A stretch of 56,867 bases of DNA. Origin: Alphaproteobacteria bacterium. Lineage in GTDB: Bacteria; Pseudomonadota; Alphaproteobacteria; UBA9655. The stretch lies in contig JAIEMB010000004.1 in assembly GCA_019752515.1 (NCBI GenBank), positions 1 to 56,867 on the forward strand, given 5' to 3'. The translations under genes were made by a program, and so were the position numbers. How positions within the stretch are numbered: the stretch's first letter is position 1; every line of letters begins with the position of its first letter. Below, piece after piece: positions 27,871-34,835 of this stretch. The notes beneath the pieces are model-generated. The model was not told the DNA's origin. It made no database searches and saw only the letters and a list, made by a program, of their open reading frames with translations.

Positions 27871-27947
27871 TGGTCGGGGTGAGAGGATTTGAACCCCCGA
27901 CATCCTGGACCCAAACCAGGCGCGCTACCAGGCTGCGCTACACCCCG
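27871..27947 (-). tRNA. tRNA-Pro (anticodon UGG)
   Basis: Cloverleaf read on the minus strand: acceptor CGGGGTG paired with CACCCCG, discriminator A, encoded CCA, D-loop AGCCTGGTA, anticodon stem CCTGG/CCAGG with loop TTTGGGT (anticodon TGG), and T-loop TTCAAAT. It is 77 nt including CCA. It lies between the exported-protein array and a toxin-antitoxin operon. Confidence 0.97.
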
Positions 27948-27956
27948 AACAAACTT

Positions 27957-27985
27957 GATATACCTTAAGTCTTCCTTTGGATCAA
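27957..27985 (-). promoter_or_regulatory. Promoter of tRNA-Pro(UGG)
   Basis: On the minus strand a -35 box TTGATC (27980-27985) and a -10 box TATATC (27957-27962) are separated by 17 bases. They lie nine bases before the mature tRNA 5' end. Confidence 0.65.
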
Positions 27986-28090
27986 GGGATTTGACTAGGG
28001 CAACTTCATAAAAGAATAAAACCATAAAAAACAGCAAGATACACACAATCTAAGCCATATCAACGGGTTAAGAAGAAACTTTTGAAGAGT

Positions 28091-28363
28091 TTAAGGTTTT
28101 AAATCTCGGTAGAAATTCTTATGAACGCCAAGTTGCAAAAGGGTCAGTAGACTCTCTTTATCATCCCATGAATAGGCAATCAAATGTAAAGAATTACCCA
28201 TATTAAACTTATAAACATAAACTTCAGAAAGGTCTCCTTTTTTTCTCATGCCAATTCTAGGACTATTACATATTTTTTTGATCACAGCCTCTAGCTCTTT
28301 AAGTTGATTTTGATGCAACTTTTTTACCTTAGACTTAAAACTAAGGGTCTGCTGAATTTTCAT
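28091..28363 (-). CDS. RelE/ParE-family toxin
   Basis: A 90-residue basic protein of the RelE/ParE superfamily, with KKLHQNQLKELEAVIKKI, then RKKGDLSEVYVYKF, LHLIAYSW and the C-terminal VHKNFYRDLK. This subgroup (K-K-G-D-L and H-x-N-F-Y-R-D-L) is usually paired with a ParD-like antitoxin, as here. It would act as an mRNA interferase or gyrase inhibitor; which one cannot be decided. Its ATG overlaps the antitoxin stop (ATGA), so the two are translationally coupled. Confidence 0.88.
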   Translation of the reverse strand: MKIQQTLSFKSKVKKLHQNQLKELEAVIKKICNSPRIGMRKKGDLSEVYVYKFNMGNSLHLIAYSWDDKESLLTLLQLGVHKNFYRDLKP

Positions 28364-28581
28364 GATAAGAATTTAAATTCCTCTACATCTCCAAGCTTTT
28401 TTTCTTCGAGAGCAAAAAGAAGCATACGGATTTCTTCATAAGACAAATCGGGGTTTTCTTCTGCGATTTTACCAATGCGTGACCAGAATTCAATCTGCTT
28501 AGGTACAGATCGATTGTATATTTTGCCAAAGATTTGAGCGTCATGGACGATGGCATCTGAAATTCGAATGGTTGTTGTCAC
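28360..28581 (-). CDS. ParD-like antitoxin
   Basis: A 73-residue protein with an N-terminal ribbon-helix-helix-like segment (TTTIRISDAIVHDAQIFGKI) followed by NRSVPKQIEFWSRIGKIAEENPDL, the signature of the ParD-like antitoxin family. It would neutralise the RelE-like toxin and bind its own promoter. The start is a GTG at 28581, chosen because AGGAG lies eight bases upstream and the ribbon begins directly after. Promoter and operator repeats lie at 28602-28636. Confidence 0.87.
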   Translation of the reverse strand: MTTTIRISDAIVHDAQIFGKIYNRSVPKQIEFWSRIGKIAEENPDLSYEEIRMLLFALEEKKLGDVEEFKFLS

Positions 28582-28601
28582 AGTGTAGACTCCTATAAAT
28601 A

Positions 28602-28636
28602 TGTTTCATAATAACACAAATTGTTTCATAAAGCAA
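28602..28636 (-). promoter_or_regulatory. Promoter and operator of the toxin-antitoxin operon
   Basis: On the minus strand -35 TTGCTT (28631-28636) and -10 TATTAT (28608-28613) are 17 bases apart. Two direct copies of TGTTTCATAA (28602-28611 and 28622-28631 on the plus strand), 20 bases centre to centre, overlap the -10 box and the -35 edge. This is the expected placement for ribbon-helix-helix autorepression on one face of the helix. Confidence 0.65.
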
Positions 28637-28748
28637 CTTATGTCCTTTTAATTGTTGAAGTAATAAGTGGGCTGTGGAGTTTCTTTGGATATCAGCTAAG
28701 CATTTTCTCAAGAAAGGTAAGTTAGATAACAAGGGTTCAGCATGGTTT

Positions 28749-29180
28749 TTAATTTTTCAACATTAATCTACATTCTTTTGTGATTTCATGTTTCTTTATG
28801 GTTCCTGAAAGAACCTCAAGAACTTGAGCCGTATTTTCAACCGGACCTATTGTTCTTAAGGAATAAGGAGTCGTATTTTCATGAATGGCAAGGATCTTTC
28901 CATGAGAGTCACAAAAGATCATATCTAAAGAAAGGGGCGTGTTTTTCATCCACATTGCAGCGGCTTTTGGTTGGGGGAAAAGAAAAAGCATGCCTTCATT
29001 CCCCTCCATATGATGTCGAAACATTAAACCTTTCATAAGCTTATCAGGTGTTTGAGCGAGCTCTACGGTGAAAGTAACTTCCCTATGGGGACATGAGATT
29101 GTTAAATTATGGGCCGAAAGAGAAGGAGAGAGAGCAGAAAGTACAAGAAAGAGAATCATTTTAAATTTAAGGGTACGCAT
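28749..29180 (-). CDS. Exported DUF192 protein
   Basis: About 143 residues. The signal peptide ends in SPSLSA. The mature part is DUF192: FTVELAQTPDKLMKGLMFR, EGMLFLFPQPKAAAMWMKNT, LSLDMIFCDSHGKI, and GPVENTAQVLEVLSG. DUF192 proteins are small periplasmic beta-barrel proteins of unknown biochemical role. I chose ATG 29180 because AAGGAAG lies just upstream and the signal peptide starts there; the frame is open to 29219. Confidence 0.85.
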   Translation of the reverse strand: MRTLKFKMILFLVLSALSPSLSAHNLTISCPHREVTFTVELAQTPDKLMKGLMFRHHMEGNEGMLFLFPQPKAAAMWMKNTPLSLDMIFCDSHGKILAIHENTTPYSLRTIGPVENTAQVLEVLSGTIKKHEITKECRLMLKN

Positions 29181-29190
29181 TAGACTTCCT

Positions 29191-29316
29191 TTAAAATAAA
29201 TTTTCCGAAATAATACCATATTTTACTTTGTTTTCCATATTTAAATCAATTGCTTCAGCAATTCTCTTCGCTAGCTTCAATGGAAAAGCGATCTCACTTT
29301 TCATCTCTAAGTGCAT
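29191..29316 (-). CDS. Small ORF of 41 codons upstream of the DUF192 gene
   Basis: Minus-strand ATG at 29316 (or 29304) to TAA at 29191. It contains KSEIAFPLKLAKRIAEAIDL and reads like an amphipathic helix. The stop lies about ten bases before the DUF192 start, and its tail overlaps that gene's ribosome-binding region, as in a leader peptide or short operon gene. No clear ribosome-binding site of its own and no family recognised. Confidence 0.3.
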   Translation of the reverse strand: MHLEMKSEIAFPLKLAKRIAEAIDLNMENKVKYGIISENLF

Positions 29317-29449
29317 ATAGTGCTGGCGTACAATTAATTAAATTAAATTAGTTATTGCTTTTTATTAAATTGTCATGTATAGAAGCCGTATTCTTCTTTA
29401 TAAGTAATTTTTATATAGTTTAAATGTTAGATTTAAGAGGTGGTTTGAT

Positions 29450-30367
29450 ATGTTTAGTTATAGACATATTTTGATAGTTGCAATTTCTCTGTTCTTTCCT
29501 TCCTATTCTTCGTGGGGAATGAATGAGGCAGAGCAGGAAGAAGCACAAAGAAGAAAAAGTTCAAGGGAGTTAAGTAAACACGATTTTTTTGCCTTACATT
29601 CAGATATTAAAGTGAAGAAACCTGTTCCTCGTCCCTCACCAGAACTCTTTAGTCTTCTAAATCTTGATCCAAAAATAGCAGCAAATCTTCAAACTTTTGA
29701 TCCTCCTGAGTTAGAGAAAAGAGATTTTTTGATGTTTCATGGGGTAAACATGGGTTCCTTTGGAGTTGGGGGATTTAGAGAATTATATGGCGATTACATT
29801 GACTTCACAGCTCCATCTCTTACAAAAATGTTACTCTGCGGATTATGGTCAAATGTCTGTACTTCAGCATCATTAATTCATCCTTCGAAATCGCCAACTT
29901 GGGCTCCTCAAGGGCTTATCTTAAGGGTTCCTTATCAATTGATATATTTAGCTGATTATAAGGATGTCCCTCGTACAACACATGCGTATGCCAATTATGA
30001 GATACGGACTTTTGGGTCCTATTCAGATAGGAATTTTCAAAGAAAAGCAATATTGAGTCGAGATGATTGTTTAGAAGGTACTACAGAAACTTGGCATAAT
30101 GAAATTCAATTTGTTCCTGAAGCCATGGTTGATGGTGTATTATACTCGATTACTGTTACAGGTCTTTGGGCACGTGACAAAGCAGACGAAAGAATCGTTG
30201 ATAGGTTATACTGTGGGGAGTCGATTCCTAGGAAGGAAAAATGGCGGCCAGATATCGTTTCCTCTAGTAACCTTGCTAATCTTAAGGAGATGTCTCTAAA
30301 GCTAGAAATCCCATTGATTTTAGCAAGTGAATGGAAAAAAAATAGCCTTGTAAGCTCACGCTTATAA
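29450..30367 (+). CDS. Exported protein, faintly ADP-ribosyltransferase-like
   Basis: A 305-residue protein with a signal peptide ending near SSWG and a charged linker (NEAEQEEAQRRKSSRELS). The core (residues 80-240) has FLMFHGVNMGSFG, then NVCTSASLIHPS and HNEIQFVPEAMVDG. This order (H-G strand, S-T-S-like turn, E-containing strand before a Pro) recalls ADP-ribosyltransferase folds, but key residues are uncertain and I would not assign the function. The ATG at 29450 has a strong AAGAGGTGG site. Convergent with rsmA. Candidate secreted effector of unknown activity. Confidence 0.6.
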   Translation: MFSYRHILIVAISLFFPSYSSWGMNEAEQEEAQRRKSSRELSKHDFFALHSDIKVKKPVPRPSPELFSLLNLDPKIAANLQTFDPPELEKRDFLMFHGVNMGSFGVGGFRELYGDYIDFTAPSLTKMLLCGLWSNVCTSASLIHPSKSPTWAPQGLILRVPYQLIYLADYKDVPRTTHAYANYEIRTFGSYSDRNFQRKAILSRDDCLEGTTETWHNEIQFVPEAMVDGVLYSITVTGLWARDKADERIVDRLYCGESIPRKEKWRPDIVSSSNLANLKEMSLKLEIPLILASEWKKNSLVSSRL

Positions 30368-30412
30368 ATGCTGGTATGAATAAAGTACTTCGTTGGCAAG
30401 TCGACGGGGTAT

Positions 30413-31240
30413 TTATTCTTTATCCCTTTCGACGATGTTGGTTTCCCACGCTCTAGCTAAAGAACAAAAGTCTTGAACTGTCAAATTTTCTGCGCGTAGT
30501 TCAGAATGTATGCCTGTTTTTTCTAAAAGGTCGAGAGGATTATCTAAAATGCTTTTTAAACTTGAACGCAACATTTTTCGTCTTTGAGAAAAAGCAGCTT
30601 TAGTCATATTTTCTAATGCATTCCAGGATATTTCTTCGCGTGGATGGCGAGGTGTAAGGTGGACAACCGTGGATCTTACTTTAGGGGCTGGTATGAAAGC
30701 TCCAGGAGGTAAGTCAAACAGTTTTTTTATGTTTGCTTTCCACTGACACATAACAGAAAGACGCCCATAATCTGATGTATCTGGGGAGGCTAGAAGTCGG
30801 TCTGCAACTTCCTTCTGAAACATGAGAGTTAAGCTTTCAAAGTCATCCATTTGCCTGAGGCATTGGAGAAGAAGAGGAACGGAAATATTATAAGGTAGAT
30901 TTGCAATAATCTTTCGGGGGGGATTGCCGAGAGTATGGAGAGAGATCTTGAGTGCATCTGTATGAAGAAGAGAAAATTTACCTTTGAAAAAAATACTTAA
31001 AGGCTCAAGATAAGGAAGGCATCGATCATCTTGTTCAATTAAGACAATTTCTTTGCAAGAATGTTTTAGGATTTCGCGGGTAAGGCCACCAGGTCCAGGA
31101 CCGACTTCAATAACAGTTCGATTTTCAAGGGGAGCAGCCCCATCAACAATTCGCCCCAATATATGGGGGTCGGAAAGAAAATTTTGACCCAATCTTTTCT
31201 TCGCTCTTAGGGCCTGAATGGCTTCCTTTAAAGGAAGCAT
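30413..31240 (-). CDS. rsmA: 16S rRNA dimethyladenosine transferase
   Basis: A 275-residue RsmA/KsgA. The N-terminus is KRLGQNFLSD, the SAM-binding motif VIEVGPGPGGLTREIL, and the catalytic motif NLPYNIS. It dimethylates two adjacent adenines near the 3' end of 16S rRNA. Its ATG overlaps the surA stop (TAATG), so it is translated after surA. pdxA, often between surA and rsmA, is absent here. Confidence 0.96.
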   Translation of the reverse strand: MLPLKEAIQALRAKKRLGQNFLSDPHILGRIVDGAAPLENRTVIEVGPGPGGLTREILKHSCKEIVLIEQDDRCLPYLEPLSIFFKGKFSLLHTDALKISLHTLGNPPRKIIANLPYNISVPLLLQCLRQMDDFESLTLMFQKEVADRLLASPDTSDYGRLSVMCQWKANIKKLFDLPPGAFIPAPKVRSTVVHLTPRHPREEISWNALENMTKAAFSQRRKMLRSSLKSILDNPLDLLEKTGIHSELRAENLTVQDFCSLARAWETNIVERDKE

Positions 31241-32490
31241 TACATCCGCACATCAATAAAAGCATGCCTTTTTAAGTCCCTAAGCTCTCTTCTTGCGAGA
31301 AGAGAGAGTTTTCGTTCTGCGATAATAGCTTGAATATCTTCTTTTTTTAATTCGGCAACTTTTTGTGATTTTTTTTCACAAACCATGATAATAACCCCGC
31401 CGTCATTAGAGAGTAAGGGCTTACTAGCTTGATTTAGAGGGAGTGAATGAACAATTTCCTGCAATGGACCGGGAAGATTTGACAGTGGTTCACCTTTTGA
31501 CATACGGGATACGGATGAGGGAAACTTACTTTTGGCTATGTTTTCAAGGTCAACGCAGCTTTTTGATTCTTGAGATATTTCTTCCGCTTTAACCATAATT
31601 GCTCGTGCAACGTCTTCAGTGACATTTTTGGGAAATGGCAGGAGAACTTGTTGAGTTTTTACAAGCATTTGAGCATCATTAGTCGGCAATTTTTTTTCTA
31701 GATAGGCTAAGAGGATGTATCCGCGAGGTGTTCGAATAGGTTGAGAAAGCTGACCCGGTTGGAGATGAGATAAAAACTCTCGTACTTCAAGTTCTAATTG
31801 ATCTTCTGTAAGCCAGCCCATATCTCCTCCTTGAGCTGAGGTAGCTGATTGAGAAAACTGTTGGGCAAGTGCGGAAAAATGAGCGCCCTTTTCAAGTTCT
31901 ACAATGAGGTTAGCTAAATCGCTTTTTACTCGCTCTTCTTGCTCAGGGCCATCAAAGGGCAGGACAATTTCAGCCAGATGGTGCTGCGTCTTTGTATCCC
32001 GTTCTTTTTGAAGTTTTAGTTCCTGGTCGATTTCCCAATCAGCTATTTGAAGAGTAGGGGTGAATTTTTCTCGTATCAATTCAACCCATATAAGGTTGGA
32101 ATGAATTTGATCTTCAAGAGATTTAAGGGGAATGTTATTATCTTTTAGCATTCGAGCAATACTACCTTTGGGCATGCCATTGCTTTCTTCAAGATTGCTA
32201 ATGGCTTGTTTAATCTGTTCCTGATTGATCTCTATTTTGTATTTTTGGCCCGCTTGAAATTGCAACTGCTCATCAATCATTATTCGTAATATTTGTGGTT
32301 TAATCTTCTCAAAATTTTGGGAGTTTGGCTCAAGTCCCGAAGTAATCGTTGCCAAACGAAGTCTGTTCATGAGGTCGGCTTGTGTGATGATACCCTTGTT
32401 GACAACAGCTGCTATGCGACTTGAAGATGGAGGCTCTGCCTTGACTATCCCATTCGTCAAAAGAATCACTAACATTAAAAAACGATACAT
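31240..32490 (-). CDS. surA: Periplasmic chaperone and peptidyl-prolyl isomerase SurA
   Basis: A 416-residue protein with a signal peptide, a SurA N-domain (IAAVVNKGIITQADLMNRL), and a parvulin domain (HHLAEIVLPFD to GYILLAYLEKK, with AQQFSQSATSAQGGDMGWL). A second, weaker parvulin-like region follows, then the C-terminal helix. It escorts outer-membrane proteins such as LptD, whose gene is nearby on the opposite strand. Overlaps rsmA by one base. Divergent from lptF across about 100-130 bases. Confidence 0.93.
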   Translation of the reverse strand: MYRFLMLVILLTNGIVKAEPPSSSRIAAVVNKGIITQADLMNRLRLATITSGLEPNSQNFEKIKPQILRIMIDEQLQFQAGQKYKIEINQEQIKQAISNLEESNGMPKGSIARMLKDNNIPLKSLEDQIHSNLIWVELIREKFTPTLQIADWEIDQELKLQKERDTKTQHHLAEIVLPFDGPEQEERVKSDLANLIVELEKGAHFSALAQQFSQSATSAQGGDMGWLTEDQLELEVREFLSHLQPGQLSQPIRTPRGYILLAYLEKKLPTNDAQMLVKTQQVLLPFPKNVTEDVARAIMVKAEEISQESKSCVDLENIAKSKFPSSVSRMSKGEPLSNLPGPLQEIVHSLPLNQASKPLLSNDGGVIIMVCEKKSQKVAELKKEDIQAIIAERKLSLLARRELRDLKRHAFIDVRM

Positions 32491-32627
32491 CTATGTTGCC
32501 CTCTTATAGATTTAAACCTGAGGGTAATATAGTCACTCTTGTCCTTTTAGGGAATATGATCTTTGCAGCTTGAAATTTTTTTAAATCTAGACGATTGTCT
32601 CCCTATTCCCATTTTTTGATGGATTTT

Positions 32628-33746
32628 ATGACACAGCTTACACGTTACATTTTTAGGCAACTCTTTTTTACAGTCCTTGTCGCAACCATGGTGCTCACCT
32701 GTATTCTTTGGCTTGCGCAGTCATTACGCTATATTGATTTTATCGCTAATAAGGGTATACCCATGCTCTTGTTTCTTGAAATGATCTTTTATCTATTACC
32801 TAATCTTGTGGTGATTGTTGTTCCCGTTGCTGTTCTTATTGGCGTGTTGTTTATTTATAATAAACTCATTGCAGATCATGAGCTTGTCGTTATGCAAGGT
32901 TCTGGCATTAGCTTTTGGCAACTTGCTAAACCAGCCGTTTTATTAGGAAGTTTGTTTGCTCTCTTTCTTTATTCGTTTACTTTTTATTTTCTTCCTCTCT
33001 CTTTTAGAAAATATCGCGATATCACTCTCGCTTTGAGAGAGAAATCTTTAGCAAGCCTTGTTCAAGTTGGGCAATTTAACTCTTTAGGGAGATATACTGT
33101 TTATGCTCGGAGCCAAGATTCCCAAGGTAATTTCCTCGGTATTTTAATATATGATGGCAGTCAGGGAGAAAAAGCTACAACTTTTATGGCTGAAAAAGGG
33201 GTGATGTTCAATAAGGAGGAAGGAGGACGTCTTCTCCTCCTTAAAGGAAATCGGCAAGAGAAAGACATAAAAACTGGAAAACCTTCGATTTTGTATTTTG
33301 ATCAATACACAATTGAGGCTAAAGATAAATCTTCCGAAGGAGGAAAAGAAGGGCGTATTTTGAAAGCGTATGAATGCTACGTTGGGGAATTACTTTATCC
33401 GAAGGAAAGTATCTCGCCATCGCTTCGCATGGAATACTTGTCTGCAGCACATCAACGGATTCTTTCACCTCTTTACTCCTTAGCATTTGCTCTTTTAGGC
33501 GTGTGTACTATGGTTTTAGGTTATTTTAATCGGAAAGGACGCACAGGAAAAATTGTGATGGCGTGTGTTATTGCCAGCCTTCTGGAAGTGGGTGCAATGG
33601 TTTTTTTGCATACCTTAAAATATGCAGCCATTATGATTCCTTTGTCATATGGATTTGTCATCGTAACAGTGGGGATTTGTTTGTTTCTTCTTTCACCCTG
33701 GGCAAATAGGGCGGTTAACTCACTAAAGCGCTTGAGGTTTCGATGA
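32628..33746 (+). CDS. lptF: LPS export permease LptF
   Basis: About 372 residues. Three N-terminal membrane helices (after TRYIFRQLFFTVLVA), a periplasmic beta-jellyroll, and three C-terminal helices give the LptF/LptG layout. With LptG and LptB it forms the ABC transporter that extracts LPS from the inner membrane. The frame opens at a TTG (32595); ATGs at 32619 and 32628 are closer to the family's usual start just before TRYI. Overlaps lptG by four bases (ATGA). Confidence 0.92.
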   Translation: MTQLTRYIFRQLFFTVLVATMVLTCILWLAQSLRYIDFIANKGIPMLLFLEMIFYLLPNLVVIVVPVAVLIGVLFIYNKLIADHELVVMQGSGISFWQLAKPAVLLGSLFALFLYSFTFYFLPLSFRKYRDITLALREKSLASLVQVGQFNSLGRYTVYARSQDSQGNFLGILIYDGSQGEKATTFMAEKGVMFNKEEGGRLLLLKGNRQEKDIKTGKPSILYFDQYTIEAKDKSSEGGKEGRILKAYECYVGELLYPKESISPSLRMEYLSAAHQRILSPLYSLAFALLGVCTMVLGYFNRKGRTGKIVMACVIASLLEVGAMVFLHTLKYAAIMIPLSYGFVIVTVGICLFLLSPWANRAVNSLKRLRFR

Positions 33747-34834
33747 TGGTTTTTAATCTCTTATCTCGGTATGCTAGCCGATCATTTCTCGTAAGCTTTG
33801 GGGCAGCAATTATTTGTTTGTTTGCCATCATCACTCTCTTTGACTTTGCTGAACTTCAGCGACGTTCTGGATCTAAGGAAATTAGCTTTTGGACCAAATT
33901 TAATATGGTTTTACTTCATGTCCCTCATCTTTTAGAACAAATTCTTCCCTTTCTTGTTTTTGCATCGGCTCTTTTTATTTTCTGGCGAATGAATCGGACA
34001 AATGAGCTTGTGATTTTCAGATCAACGGGAATTTCTTTATGGCGTCTTATTTTGCCTATAAGTTTAACGGCTTTAATGATTGGGCTTATTGACTTAACAG
34101 CCTTTAATCCTTTAGCAAGTGCAATGTTGGCACGTTATGAAAAATTGGATAAGCGTTATTTTAATAAATTTAAGGAAGATGTAAAGGTTACTGCAACTGG
34201 TTTATGGCTTTCTGAAAAAATGGGTTCAAATCAAGCTATTTATAGGGCCAGTAAGATTGATCTAAAAAAATTAGAATTTCAAGATTTGAATTTAATTATT
34301 ACATCACCTGAAAATAAATTTCTCGAGCGAATCGACGCAAAAACGGCACAAATCAAAGATAATCATCTAGAGTTAAAAGAGGGGTGGGATACCCAGATTG
34401 GGAAATCAGCCGTTTCCTTTTCTACGAAAATAATTGAAACTTCTCTAGATCGAACAAAAATAGAGAAAATGAAAATAAACCGTTCTTCCATCTCCTTCTG
34501 GAAGCTTCCCTCCTATATTCTCCTCTTAGAAACTTCCGGCCTTCATAGTCTTAAGTACCGGATGCAATGGCATTCTATGCTTGCGAGTGCTGTATGGGTG
34601 GGGGTTATGATTTTACTTGCTGCTGCGTTTTCATGTCAACCACTACGCCAAGGGAAAACAGTTTTAATGATTTTGATTGGGCTAGTTGTAGGCTTTTTTC
34701 TTTACTTCTTTAAAGACATGACTTTTGCATTGGGCGCATCGGGAGCGCTTCCACCTTTGATTTCTGCTTGGCTTCCACCAGCTGTAACGGCTATGGTAGG
34801 AGCTGTTTTAGTCTTTAATCAAGAAGACGGTTAA
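33743..34834 (+). CDS. lptG: LPS export permease LptG
   Basis: A 363-residue partner of LptF with the same topology: LLSRYASRSFLVSFGAA, the FWRMNRTNELVIFRSTGIS coupling segment, a jellyroll, and three helices at the C-terminus. It starts within the last codon of lptF and ends one base before lptD, so lptF-lptG-lptD forms a tight operon for LPS transport. Confidence 0.92.
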   Translation: MMVFNLLSRYASRSFLVSFGAAIICLFAIITLFDFAELQRRSGSKEISFWTKFNMVLLHVPHLLEQILPFLVFASALFIFWRMNRTNELVIFRSTGISLWRLILPISLTALMIGLIDLTAFNPLASAMLARYEKLDKRYFNKFKEDVKVTATGLWLSEKMGSNQAIYRASKIDLKKLEFQDLNLIITSPENKFLERIDAKTAQIKDNHLELKEGWDTQIGKSAVSFSTKIIETSLDRTKIEKMKINRSSISFWKLPSYILLLETSGLHSLKYRMQWHSMLASAVWVGVMILLAAAFSCQPLRQGKTVLMILIGLVVGFFLYFFKDMTFALGASGALPPLISAWLPPAVTAMVGAVLVFNQEDG

Positions 34835-34835
34835 A

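Noticed and set aside
27841-27947. Phage or island attachment site in the tRNA-Pro(UGG) 3' end
   Set aside because: No second copy of the tRNA 3' end and no integrase gene was found in the window.
28541-28732. 63-codon minus-strand frame upstream of the antitoxin
   Set aside because: It overlaps the toxin-antitoxin promoter, operator repeats and antitoxin start; the GTG-started antitoxin with AGGAG explains the region better.
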